A stretch of DNA of 6,500 nucleotides from Acidobacteriota bacterium (GTDB taxonomy: Bacteria > Acidobacteriota > Terriglobia > Acidiferrales > 2-02-FULL-67-57). The position numbers and the translations under genes were made by a program. The notes under the pieces were generated by a model that searched no databases, was not told the origin of the DNA, and saw only the letters and a list, made by a program, of their open reading frames with translations. Shown one piece after another: positions 1-5,486 of the stretch; the first letter of the stretch is position 1; each line of letters begins with the position of its first letter. The DNA is taken from assembly GCA_016189965.1 (NCBI GenBank), contig JACPRL010000073.1, forward strand, positions 1-6,500, written 5' to 3'.

Positions 1-130
1 GTTCCGCATAAGTCACCGGCGGGCCGGTGCCGGCGATGGCGATGCGGTGGCCGCGGCCGTCGCGGAGGTGCCGGTCGAGGAAGTAGTCGCAGGCGCTGAA
101 GAGCTCGCGGTTGGTTGCGTCCGCGACCAT
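1..130 (-). CDS. AMP-forming acyl/aryl-CoA ligase (benzoate-CoA ligase-like), N-terminus only
   Basis: Only the first 43 codons are in the window; the gene runs off the left edge on the minus strand. The reading starts MVADATNRELFSACDYFLD and continues with RHLRDGRG, HRIAIAG and PVTYAE. The pattern N-x8-YF-D-R-H-(9)-R-AI ... TYAE is what the start of benzoate-CoA ligase-like members of the ANL superfamily looks like: a short helix, then the first strand of the N-terminal domain. Such enzymes make an acyl-adenylate from a carboxylate and ATP and then the CoA thioester, in the cytoplasm. The catalytic motifs lie outside the window, so substrate is unknown. The start is well fixed: an in-frame stop (the stop of the preceding gene, 140-142) lies three codons upstream of the ATG at 128-130. 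The 9-nt gap to that gene and the lack of a clear Shine-Dalgarno sequence suggest co-transcription and coupled translation. The family call rests on a short stretch. Confidence 0.6.
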   Translation of the reverse strand, partial: MVADATNRELFSACDYFLDRHLRDGRGHRIAIAGTGPPVTYAE

Positions 131-139
131 TGGGCTGGG

Positions 140-688
140 TCAGCGGCGCGCGGCCTGGCGGCGCATGCGGGCGCGCAACTGATCGCGCAGCGCGGGTGGC
201 GCCGAGGGGTTGAAGGCGACCAGATACCAGAGCGGCTCGCGGGGGTCGCGCGCCAGGCGACGCAGCGTCCGAACCGGCGTGCGCGGATGACGGGCGACGT
301 TCTCGCGCACGGACGCGTAGGGATGGCGCGCCAGCCGCGCCAGCACATCGGCGGGCGCGTTGGGGTGGTCGCTGAGGAGCCGCGCCAGAAAGTAGTCGGC
401 GCGCGGCAGGCTCGCCGCCAAACGGCGAAGCCTCGCTGGCGGCGTCCGGCGGCTCGTGGCCAGGCGCACCTTGCGGTCCCAGTCAGGCTGGATGCGATTG
501 AGCTCGAGGGTGCGCAGGCGGATGAGATCGCGCAGCAGGGATTCTTCGAGGCGGCGCCGACGCGCGGGGAGTTGGGTCGAGCGCAACAGGCGCAGCGCGT
601 TCGAGAGGCTCTGGCGCTCGCCGTGGATGATCTGTGTGGTGCGCGGCAGCAACAGGCGGCGACGACGGGTTCTCTTTGTACGCGGCAT
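140..688 (-). CDS. Arginine-rich HEAT/LRV-like helical-repeat protein
   Basis: A 182-residue protein with no membrane segment or signal peptide. The first 60 residues are extremely basic (KRTRRRR at 5-11, RRRR at 43-46) and probably helical. Residues about 73-175 hold short two-helix repeats of about 26 residues with the pattern (T/A)P-x3-L-x2-L-A ... V-x3-V-A-x2-P: TPPARLRRLA at 82, APADVLARLA at 111, TPVRTLRRLA at 137 and a last half repeat from 163. Prolines open each repeat and HP/NP dipeptides close it. This resembles the leucine-rich-repeat-variant and HEAT-like modules common in bacterial proteins, which usually act as binding scaffolds; the charge suggests a nucleic-acid or acidic partner, which is inference only. 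The ATG at 686-688 has a good GAGAGAGGA Shine-Dalgarno sequence eight bases upstream (697-705) and a plausible promoter at 723-751. The CoA ligase follows 9 nt downstream, so the two are likely one transcript, although a functional link is not evident. No specific function is recognised. Confidence 0.75.
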   Translation of the reverse strand: MPRTKRTRRRRLLLPRTTQIIHGERQSLSNALRLLRSTQLPARRRRLEESLLRDLIRLRTLELNRIQPDWDRKVRLATSRRTPPARLRRLAASLPRADYFLARLLSDHPNAPADVLARLARHPYASVRENVARHPRTPVRTLRRLARDPREPLWYLVAFNPSAPPALRDQLRARMRRQAARR

Positions 689-704
689 GCTGTGAGTCCT
701 CTCT

Positions 705-719
705 CGCCCCGATGGGGCG
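705..719 (-). promoter_or_regulatory. Perfect 6-bp hairpin at the start of the 688 gene leader
   Basis: CGCCCC and GGGGCG pair perfectly around a 3-nt GAT loop. The hairpin lies at the expected 5' end of the transcript from the promoter at 723-751 and its outermost base touches the GAGAGAGGA Shine-Dalgarno sequence (697-705). No U-run follows on the minus strand, so it does not look like an intrinsic terminator for the gene at 763-1425. A 5' stabilising or translation-tuning stem is possible; chance in G+C-rich DNA cannot be excluded. Confidence 0.35.
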
Positions 720-722
720 CCT

Positions 723-751
723 ATTATCCTGCGCGCGGCGGGCGGCGTAAA
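723..751 (-). promoter_or_regulatory. Candidate sigma70-type promoter for the repeat protein gene
   Basis: On the minus strand TTTACG (746-751) and GATAAT (723-728) are separated by 17 bases. The -10 matches consensus at five of six positions and the -35 at four of six. The predicted transcript start near 716 would give a leader of about 28 nt to the ATG at 688. It sits in the 74-nt gap after the stop of the gene at 763-1425 and would allow the repeat protein and CoA ligase to be expressed independently of it. Confidence 0.5.
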
Positions 752-762
752 GCGGCGAGCTG

Positions 763-1425
763 TTAGAGGCGCTCGAGCCGCGCCAGAATCTGGCGGATGG
801 GCTCGCCCGCCCAGGGCACGCGCGCCAACTCCTCGCTCTCCCGCCTGAGCTCTTCCATGATGGCGAAGTAGGAGTCGAGCAAAGTCAACGCGCCCGTGGC
901 GGCAGCGTCGCGCTCAGCTTCCGGCAGCTCCAGGATGCCTTCGAGCGCCTCCTGGCACTGGGTCACCGAGCGCATGGCGTTGGTGATTTTCTCGTGGGGG
1001 AAGAGCAGGCGTGAAGCCACCTTTAGGCTCTCGGCCACCTGGTCGGCGCGCCCGGCCTTGACGCGCAGCGTGGCGCTGTCTTCGACCAGTTTCATCAAAC
1101 GCTGCGATTCGGCGACGGCCCAGTGCTGGGCCAGCTTGCGCCGCTCGTCTTCGCAGTAGCGCGCGATGTTCATCAGGTCGGGCTGATCAGGGAACAGTCG
1201 GAAGCCCTTGGAGCAGTAGCGGGTGATGTCGGCCAGCAGGCGGATCTGCTCGTCAAAGTCGGTGGTGCGCTCGAACTCTTCGAGGGCCCGGCGGATGTTG
1301 GCCAGCTCCACGCGCAGTTGTTGGCGTCTGGCCGCCCGCTGGCGGCGCCGGCCGAGCGTGCGTCGCGCCAAGACAAAGGCCGTGGCGAGCACGACGACAG
1401 CCAGGAGAATCAGACCCAGGTTCAT
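763..1425 (-). CDS. Membrane-anchored helical protein of unknown function
   Basis: A 220-residue protein I do not recognise. Residues 3-20 (NLGLILLAVVVLATAFVL) form one clear N-terminal membrane helix, followed at once by a basic stretch (ARRTLGRRRQRAARRQQ), which by the positive-inside rule keeps the remainder in the cytoplasm. Everything after about residue 38 reads as long amphipathic helices rich in Glu, Arg, Leu and Ala, with few glycines, suggesting a coiled-coil or helical-bundle domain. Three cysteines are visible (in RYCSKG, RYCEDE and TQCQEA); the paired RYC tripeptides about 20 residues apart could mark a diverged repeat, but they do not form a recognised metal site. The ATG at 1423-1425 has GGAGG ten bases upstream (1436-1440). 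No convincing minus-strand promoter was found in the 100-nt divergent gap to the plus-strand gene at 1528. The coding assignment is solid; the function is unknown. Confidence 0.75.
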   Translation of the reverse strand: MNLGLILLAVVVLATAFVLARRTLGRRRQRAARRQQLRVELANIRRALEEFERTTDFDEQIRLLADITRYCSKGFRLFPDQPDLMNIARYCEDERRKLAQHWAVAESQRLMKLVEDSATLRVKAGRADQVAESLKVASRLLFPHEKITNAMRSVTQCQEALEGILELPEAERDAAATGALTLLDSYFAIMEELRRESEELARVPWAGEPIRQILARLERL

Positions 1426-1445
1426 CCGCCCTCATCCTCCCTCGA

Positions 1446-1474
1446 TTGCGAGCCTCAACGAGGTGCACTATAGT
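1446..1474 (+). promoter_or_regulatory. Sigma70-type promoter for the 1528 gene
   Basis: TTGCGA (1446-1451) and TATAGT (1469-1474) are separated by 17 bases, matching consensus at four and five of six positions. The transcript would begin near 1481, only two bases before an in-frame ATG at 1483 but about 47 bases before the better-equipped ATG at 1528. The -10 lies in the 8-bp perfect palindrome ACTATAGT (1467-1474), so it reads TATAGT on the minus strand too; a good minus-strand -35 at the matching distance is lacking. Confidence 0.6.
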
Positions 1475-1513
1475 AGAAGTCGATGCCAAAGAAGAAGAGC
1501 CCGAACGGCATCG

Positions 1514-1522
1514 AAAGGGGAG
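1514..1522 (+). promoter_or_regulatory. Ribosome binding site that selects the start at 1528
   Basis: AAAGGGGAG ends five bases before the ATG at 1528-1530. The alternative in-frame ATG at 1483 has only a weak AGAAG before it and would be almost at the predicted transcript start, so 1528 is preferred. Choosing 1483 would add a 15-residue lysine-rich N-terminus. Confidence 0.6.
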
Positions 1523-1527
1523 CGCGG

Positions 1528-1803
1528 ATGTCGGTATTCAAAGAGCGTCGAGAAGACCTGGAGAAGTACGAGTTCATGATGGGCACGCAGCGCGGCCGCC
1601 TAGCGGTCACGCTCGACCTGGTCACGGAAGCCATGGTGCTCATCGGACAGCACTCGGTCTACTGCCGCAGCCAGCGCGACCCGGAGCAGCCGGCGATGGA
1701 CATCCGCCTCATCAACCAGGGCCTCGGCCAGGCCAAAGAGCTCATCCAGAGCGTGATGGAAGAGATGCGCGCCGACCGCGACCGTACAGACGAGCCACGC
1801 TGA
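1528..1803 (+). CDS. Small helical protein of unknown function
   Basis: A 91-residue protein, rich in Glu, Arg, Met and Leu and predicted mostly helical, without signal peptide or membrane segment. The N-terminus (MSVFKERREDLEKYEFMMG) looks like one charged amphipathic helix; after a turn at TQRGR comes a second helix (LAVTLDLVTEAMVLIGQ) and, after a linker with DPEQP, a third (IRLINQGLGQAKELIQSVMEEM). The tail is acidic/basic and disordered (RADRDRTDEPR). The shape suggests a small helical bundle that may dimerise; I do not recognise a family. Start chosen at 1528 because of the AAAGGGGAG site; a longer form from 1483 remains possible. It is transcribed divergently from the membrane-anchored gene at 763-1425, which could mean shared control, and converges on the metallo-hydrolase gene, with only a pyrimidine tract between them. 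Confidence 0.7.
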   Translation: MSVFKERREDLEKYEFMMGTQRGRLAVTLDLVTEAMVLIGQHSVYCRSQRDPEQPAMDIRLINQGLGQAKELIQSVMEEMRADRDRTDEPR

Positions 1804-1856
1804 TCGTCTTTCTCCGTTCTTCCCTGCCTCCTTGCCTCCCTGCCTCCTTGTCCCTT
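1804..1856 (+). repeat. Adenine-free pyrimidine tract with an 8-nt tandem repeat, possible Rho-type terminator
   Basis: For 53 bases after the stop codon there is no A and only six G. Three contiguous copies of (C/T)TGCCTCC occupy 1824-1831, 1832-1839 and 1840-1847, with a degraded fourth (TTGTCCCT) at 1848-1855 that overlaps the stop codon of the opposing gene. In the plus-strand RNA this is a C-rich, G-poor, unstructured stretch of the kind Rho factor loads on, fitting a position right after a gene with no intrinsic hairpin. On the minus strand it reads as GGAGGCAGGG-type purine repeats with several GG runs. Alternatively it is a member of a dispersed genomic repeat family. Confidence 0.6.
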
Positions 1857-2511
1857 ACAGGCCACGCAGGAAGGGATTGCGCTCGCGTTCGTCGCGGATG
1901 GTGGTGGCGGGCCCGTGGCCGGGATAGACGATGGTGTCGTCGGGCAGAGCGAGCAGATGAGTGTGGATCGAGCGCAGGATGGCATCGTAGGAACCACCCC
2001 AGAGGTCGGTGCGGCCGATGCTGCCGGCGAAGAGCGTGTCGCCGGCAAAGACCACTTTCTCCGGCTCGGACATATAGAGGGAGAGGCTGCCGGGCGAATG
2101 CCCGGGCGTGTGGAGCACGGTGGCGCGCAGGACTCCGCCCCAGCGGAGCTCGTCGCCGGCGCGCAGCGGCTGATCCACTTCCGTGATTTTCGGCGCCGGC
2201 ATCCCGATGAGCGCTGCCTGCAGCTCAACGTTCTTGTAGAGCCAGTAGTCGTCGGGATGCATCAGCACGGGCGCGCCCGTGGCCTCTTTCAGGCGCGCCG
2301 CGCCGCCGATGTGGTCAATGTGGGCATGGGTGATGACGATGTGCCTGACCCGCAGCTTGTGGCGGTGGATGACCTCGAGGATGCGCTCGGTCTCATCGCC
2401 CGGGTCGACGACGATGGCTTCGCGGGTCGCTGCGTCGCCCACCACGTGGCAGTTGCACTGCAGCCAGCCCACGGGCAGGACTTCGTGAATCAGGTTCGCG
2501 GCGGGGCTCAC
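1855..2511 (-). CDS. Glyoxalase II-like metallo-beta-lactamase-fold hydrolase (YcbL type)
   Basis: A 218-residue cytoplasmic enzyme with a complete dinuclear metal site: THAHIDH at 61-67 (ligands His62, His64, Asp66, His67), His138 in TPGHSPG, bridging Asp158 in AGDTLF and His199 in YPGHG. VVDPGD at 34-39 is the usual strand and turn after the first sheet, and the C-terminus TTIRDERERNPF matches the G-P-x-T-x-I-x-x-E-R-x-x-N-P ending of short glyoxalase II homologues. Length fits the YcbL-like type, which lacks the extra helical glutathione-binding domain of GloB, so the substrate may be a thioester other than S-lactoylglutathione. Persulfide dioxygenase-like activity is less likely, since those use a mononuclear iron site. 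The start is taken as the GTG at 2509-2511, which overlaps the stop of the upstream small gene as GTGA, implying translational coupling; no strong Shine-Dalgarno sequence is seen. The open frame extends far upstream on this strand, but that part lies antisense to the aminopeptidase and is not coding. Confidence 0.88.
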   Translation of the reverse strand: MSPAANLIHEVLPVGWLQCNCHVVGDAATREAIVVDPGDETERILEVIHRHKLRVRHIVITHAHIDHIGGAARLKEATGAPVLMHPDDYWLYKNVELQAALIGMPAPKITEVDQPLRAGDELRWGGVLRATVLHTPGHSPGSLSLYMSEPEKVVFAGDTLFAGSIGRTDLWGGSYDAILRSIHTHLLALPDDTIVYPGHGPATTIRDERERNPFLRGL

Positions 2512-2783
2512 GCGGACTGCGGGTCGGGCGGCTCGGGGTTGTCGCGGGAGAAATCTTCGTAGTGCTTTTCCAGTTGCTGGCGGGCTTCCACCGGCGCCGG
2601 CTCGGTTTCGGGCGGCGGTGAGGTGCGCGGCGGCGAAGCGCCGGGACGCAGCAGCCGCCCCAGGCGCACAGCGCGCGCGCCCAGCCAACTCACGAGCAGC
2701 GGCACCGAGCCCCTGAGCGACTCGCGCAGGAAGCGCCGCCGTTCCGGCGGGGCGATCTCTTGTGCGGTGCTTTTCTTCTCCAC
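2508..2783 (-). CDS. Small Pro/Arg-rich protein with Tat-like RRRFLR motif
   Basis: A 91-residue protein with no recognised family. Residues 14-25 (ERRRFLRESLRG) resemble a twin-arginine motif (S/T-R-R-x-F-L-K), but the hydrophobic stretch behind it (SVPLLVSWLGA, 26-36) is only about 11 residues, is broken by Arg37, and no A-x-A cleavage site follows, so export by Tat is doubtful. Similar RRxFxR-helix starts are known from N-termini of some small ferredoxin-type proteins; here no cysteines follow. The middle is proline-rich and probably disordered (SPPRTSPPPETEPAP), then a charged helix (ARQQLEKHYEDFSRDN). The start is GTG at 2781-2783; no Shine-Dalgarno sequence precedes it, but a perfect extended -10 promoter ends nine bases upstream of the GTG, so the mRNA would be nearly leaderless. 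The last codons overlap the GTG of the hydrolase gene by 4 nt, so the two form an operon. Confidence 0.65.
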   Translation of the reverse strand: MEKKSTAQEIAPPERRRFLRESLRGSVPLLVSWLGARAVRLGRLLRPGASPPRTSPPPETEPAPVEARQQLEKHYEDFSRDNPEPPDPQSA

Positions 2784-2791
2784 CAGGAGCG

Positions 2792-2800
2792 ATTATAGCA
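2792..2800 (-). promoter_or_regulatory. Perfect extended -10 promoter for the 2783-1855 operon
   Basis: The minus strand reads TGCTATAAT: the TGn extension directly followed by consensus TATAAT (2792-2797). No recognisable -35 hexamer lies 16-18 bases upstream, which is typical for extended -10 promoters. Transcription should start about seven bases after the hexamer, around 2784-2786, one to three bases before the GTG start codon. Confidence 0.65.
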
Positions 2801-2811
2801 CGCGCCCTGCG

Positions 2812-2840
2812 TTGCTCCCGCCCCAGCGCGATGGTAGAAT
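2812..2840 (+). promoter_or_regulatory. Promoter for the M1 aminopeptidase gene
   Basis: TTGCTC (2812-2817) and TAGAAT (2835-2840) are 17 bases apart, and TGG directly before the -10 forms an extended -10 (TGGTAGAAT). A start near 2847 gives a leader of about 40 nt. It lies back to back with the minus-strand extended -10 at 2792-2800, so both operons are driven from the same 50-bp region without overlap of the -10 elements. Confidence 0.6.
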
Positions 2841-2872
2841 CCGCGCTCTTGCTTTGCTCCTCCAATCCACGC

Positions 2873-2880
2873 GGAAGGGA
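2873..2880 (+). promoter_or_regulatory. Ribosome binding site of the aminopeptidase gene
   Basis: GGAAGGGA ends six bases before the ATG at 2887 and abuts another in-frame ATG at 2881. The spacing favours 2887, giving a protein that starts MHKRIRP. Open frame extends upstream to 2623, but that would run through the promoter and antisense to the neighbouring gene. Confidence 0.65.
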
Positions 2881-2886
2881 ATGTTG

Positions 2887-5466
2887 ATGCACAAGCGGAT
2901 TCGTCCTGCGCTTCTCGCCGGGCTGGCGCTGGCAGCCACTGCTGCCCTGGGCCTCGCTGCCGCCGACCACCAGCAGGCGGCCAAGCTGCGTCCGCCGTTC
3001 GGCGACGTGCGCGCCACGCTGCACTGGCCGCGCACGCGTACGTACGACCTGCAGCACGTCAAGGTCGAGCTCGGCTTCGACTGGGAGAAGAAAGAGATTG
3101 CTGGCGTCGCCACCCTGACGCTCGCGCCGCTCAACGACGGCCTCAAGCGCGTGAGCGTCGACGCGGCGGAGATGACCATCGAAAGCGTGACGCTCGGCGA
3201 GCAGACGCTGCGGTTTGACTACGACGGCCAGCGGCTCGACGTCGCGCTCGACCACGCCTACGAGGAAGGCGAAACGTTCCACCTCGCCGTCCGCTACCGC
3301 AGCCGCCCCCGCAAAGGGGTCTACTTCATGATGCCAGACGCGGCTTATCCCGCGAAGCCGCGGCAAATCTGGACGCAGGGCGAGAGCGAGGACACGCGCT
3401 ACTGGATCCCGCTCTACGACTTCCCCAACGAGCGCGCCACGAGCGAAATGATCGTCACGGTGCCGGCCGAGATGCTGGCCATCTCGAACGGCCGGCTGCT
3501 CGAGGCGCGCGACGCCGCACGTGGGATGAAGACCTACCACTGGCGCGAAGACGTCCCGCACGTCACCTATCTGATCTCGCTCATCGTGGGGCGATTCCAC
3601 CGGCACAGCGACAGCGTTGGCGGCCCGCCGCTCGACTACTACGTCCCGCTCGGAACGAATCAGGCCACCGTCCGCCGCTCGTTCGAGAAGACGCCGGAGA
3701 TGGTGCGTTTCTTCCACGAGTGGATCGGCATTCCCTATCCCTACGAGAAGTACGCGCAGACGACGGTGGAAGAGGGGCTGTTCGGCGGGATGGAGAACAT
3801 CAGCGCCACGACGCTCTACGCCGACACGCTGCATCCCGAAGCCGCGGCGCCCAACTGGTCGAGTGAAGGCCTGGTGGCGCACGAACTGGCGCACCAGTGG
3901 TGGGGGAACTTGCTGACCTGCCGCGGCTGGTCGCACATCTGGCTCAACGAAGCCTTCGCCACTTTCTTCACCAACCTGTGGTTCGAGAACCGCTACGGCC
4001 GCGAGGCCTACGACTACCGCCGCTACCAGGACGCGCAGGACTACTTCAAAGAAGACCGCGAGGAGTACCGCCGGCCCATCGTCTGGCCGGTCTACGTCAA
4101 CGAGATGGACCTCTTCGATGACCACACCTACCAGAAAGGCGCCGTGGTGCTCGATATGCTGCGCTATCTCCTCGGCGACGCGGCGTTTCAAAAAGCCCTT
4201 CGGCACTACGGCAAGAAATTCGCCGGCCAGGTGGTCGAAACGCGCGACCTCCGCCAGTCCATCGCCGAAGCTACCGGCCAGGAGCTCGGCTGGTTCTTCG
4301 ACCAGTGGCTCGACCACGCCGGTCACCCAGAATTCGTCGTCCAGGCCGAGTGGGACGCGGACGCACGCCAACTGCGGTTGACCGTGGAACAGAAACAGGA
4401 GTTGAAAGAGTTGACGCCGATCTTCCGCCTCCCGGTCGAGGTCGAGTTCACCACCTCGCAGGGCGCGCAAACCTTCCGCATCGAGGTAGCGCACGCGCGC
4501 GAACACTTCACCTTCCCGCTGCCCGAGCGCCCGCGGCGCATCCGCTTCGACCCCGGCCAGCGCCTCCTGAAGAAGCTTGAGTTTGCGCGCTCGCGCGACG
4601 AACTCGTTGACCTGTTGCGCAGTGACTCGAACGTAATCGGCCGCATCTGGGCCGCCGAGCAACTCGCCCGGCACGCGAGCGACTCGGAGGCGTTGGTGGC
4701 GCTGCGCGAGGCGCTCCGCCAGGAGAAGTTCTACGGCGTGCGGCGGGAAATCGCGCGCCTGCTGGGCGAAACCCGACGTTCCGAAGCGCGCGATGCGCTG
4801 CTGGAAGCCCTGCGCGACGCCGACGCCCGCGTCCGTGAAGAAGCGGCCAAGGCGCTGGGCAAGTTCGTCCGCGACATGGACGCGGCGCGGGCGCTCGAAA
4901 ACACCATCGGCAAAGACGAGAAGGTTTACGTGGTGGCGGCGGCGCTGAAGTCGCTCGGGCAGATTCGTGGCGAAGGCGCCTTCGAGCGGCTGCGCGGAGC
5001 GCTGGGGCGCGACTCGCACCGCGAGGAAATCCGCCGCGGCGCACTGGAAGGCTTCGCCGAGCTGGGCGACGCGCGGGCGCTGCCGCTGGCGCTCGAATGG
5101 TCGCGCTACGGGCAGCCGCCGCGGGCGCGCGAAGCCGCCATCGAAGCGCTGGGGAAGCTCGGCCGCGGGCAGGAGGATGTGCTCAATCATCTGATTGGCC
5201 TGCTGAACGACACCTACTTGTGGGCGCGGCGCTCGGCGACCAAAGCCTTGGGCGAGCTGGGCGACGCGCGCGCCATCGAGGCGCTGCAGGCTGTCGCTGA
5301 CACGGCGCTCGAGCGGCGCGTGCAGCGCGAAGCGGAAAAGGCGCTGGAGAAAATGCAGCGCGCCCGGACCCCGCAGCGCACCGCCGAAGAGCTGCAGGTG
5401 GAAGTGGAAACCCTCAAGCAGGAAATCCGCCGCCTGCGTGAGAGCGCCGCACCTCCGCTGCCATAA
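2887..5466 (+). CDS. Exported M1-family zinc aminopeptidase with C-terminal HEAT repeats
   Basis: An 859-residue protein that should remove N-terminal amino acids from peptides outside the cytoplasm. Residues 1-26 form a Sec signal peptide (HKRIR, hydrophobic Ala/Leu core, cleavage after about AAA26). The M1 beta-sandwich domain follows from about 45. The catalytic set is complete: GGMEN at 300-304 (variant of the GAMEN exopeptidase motif), HELAH at 332-336 with zinc ligands His332, His336 and Glu355 (18 residues on, in WLNEAFAT), general base Glu333 and Tyr415 in TYQKGA as transition-state stabiliser. A beta domain ends near 565. Instead of the helical ERAP1-like domain of larger M1 enzymes, residues about 571-823 carry some seven HEAT (PBS-lyase type) repeats such as DARVREEAAKALGK and RRSATKALGELGDARA. 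The tail has a perfect heptad pattern (Leu836, Val840, Leu843, Ile847, Leu850), a short coiled coil. Start at 2887 set by GGAAGGGA. Architecture is known in Acidobacteria-like genomes; the substrate is not predictable. Confidence 0.93.
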   Translation: MHKRIRPALLAGLALAATAALGLAAADHQQAAKLRPPFGDVRATLHWPRTRTYDLQHVKVELGFDWEKKEIAGVATLTLAPLNDGLKRVSVDAAEMTIESVTLGEQTLRFDYDGQRLDVALDHAYEEGETFHLAVRYRSRPRKGVYFMMPDAAYPAKPRQIWTQGESEDTRYWIPLYDFPNERATSEMIVTVPAEMLAISNGRLLEARDAARGMKTYHWREDVPHVTYLISLIVGRFHRHSDSVGGPPLDYYVPLGTNQATVRRSFEKTPEMVRFFHEWIGIPYPYEKYAQTTVEEGLFGGMENISATTLYADTLHPEAAAPNWSSEGLVAHELAHQWWGNLLTCRGWSHIWLNEAFATFFTNLWFENRYGREAYDYRRYQDAQDYFKEDREEYRRPIVWPVYVNEMDLFDDHTYQKGAVVLDMLRYLLGDAAFQKALRHYGKKFAGQVVETRDLRQSIAEATGQELGWFFDQWLDHAGHPEFVVQAEWDADARQLRLTVEQKQELKELTPIFRLPVEVEFTTSQGAQTFRIEVAHAREHFTFPLPERPRRIRFDPGQRLLKKLEFARSRDELVDLLRSDSNVIGRIWAAEQLARHASDSEALVALREALRQEKFYGVRREIARLLGETRRSEARDALLEALRDADARVREEAAKALGKFVRDMDAARALENTIGKDEKVYVVAAALKSLGQIRGEGAFERLRGALGRDSHREEIRRGALEGFAELGDARALPLALEWSRYGQPPRAREAAIEALGKLGRGQEDVLNHLIGLLNDTYLWARRSATKALGELGDARAIEALQAVADTALERRVQREAEKALEKMQRARTPQRTAEELQVEVETLKQEIRRLRESAAPPLP

Positions 5467-5486
5467 GAGAACCTGGGCCAGCAGTG

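Noticed and set aside
47..766. 239-codon plus-strand open frame at the left end
   Set aside because: It is antisense to the repeat-protein gene and the CoA-ligase start, both of which have better evidence (Shine-Dalgarno sequence, promoter, family pattern, tight spacing).
1446..2186. 246-codon plus-strand frame over the 1528 gene and the hydrolase
   Set aside because: It overlaps two supported genes and crosses the pyrimidine tract; its translation is low-complexity Arg/Ala/Gly/Pro sequence typical of an unused frame.
2711..2742. True Tat export signal in the small protein
   Set aside because: The hydrophobic segment after RRRFLR is about 11 residues and interrupted by arginine, with no cleavage motif.
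2623..2886. N-terminal extension of the aminopeptidase to an upstream ATG
   Set aside because: It would pass through the promoter and antisense to the small gene, and would bury the signal peptide that begins at 2887.
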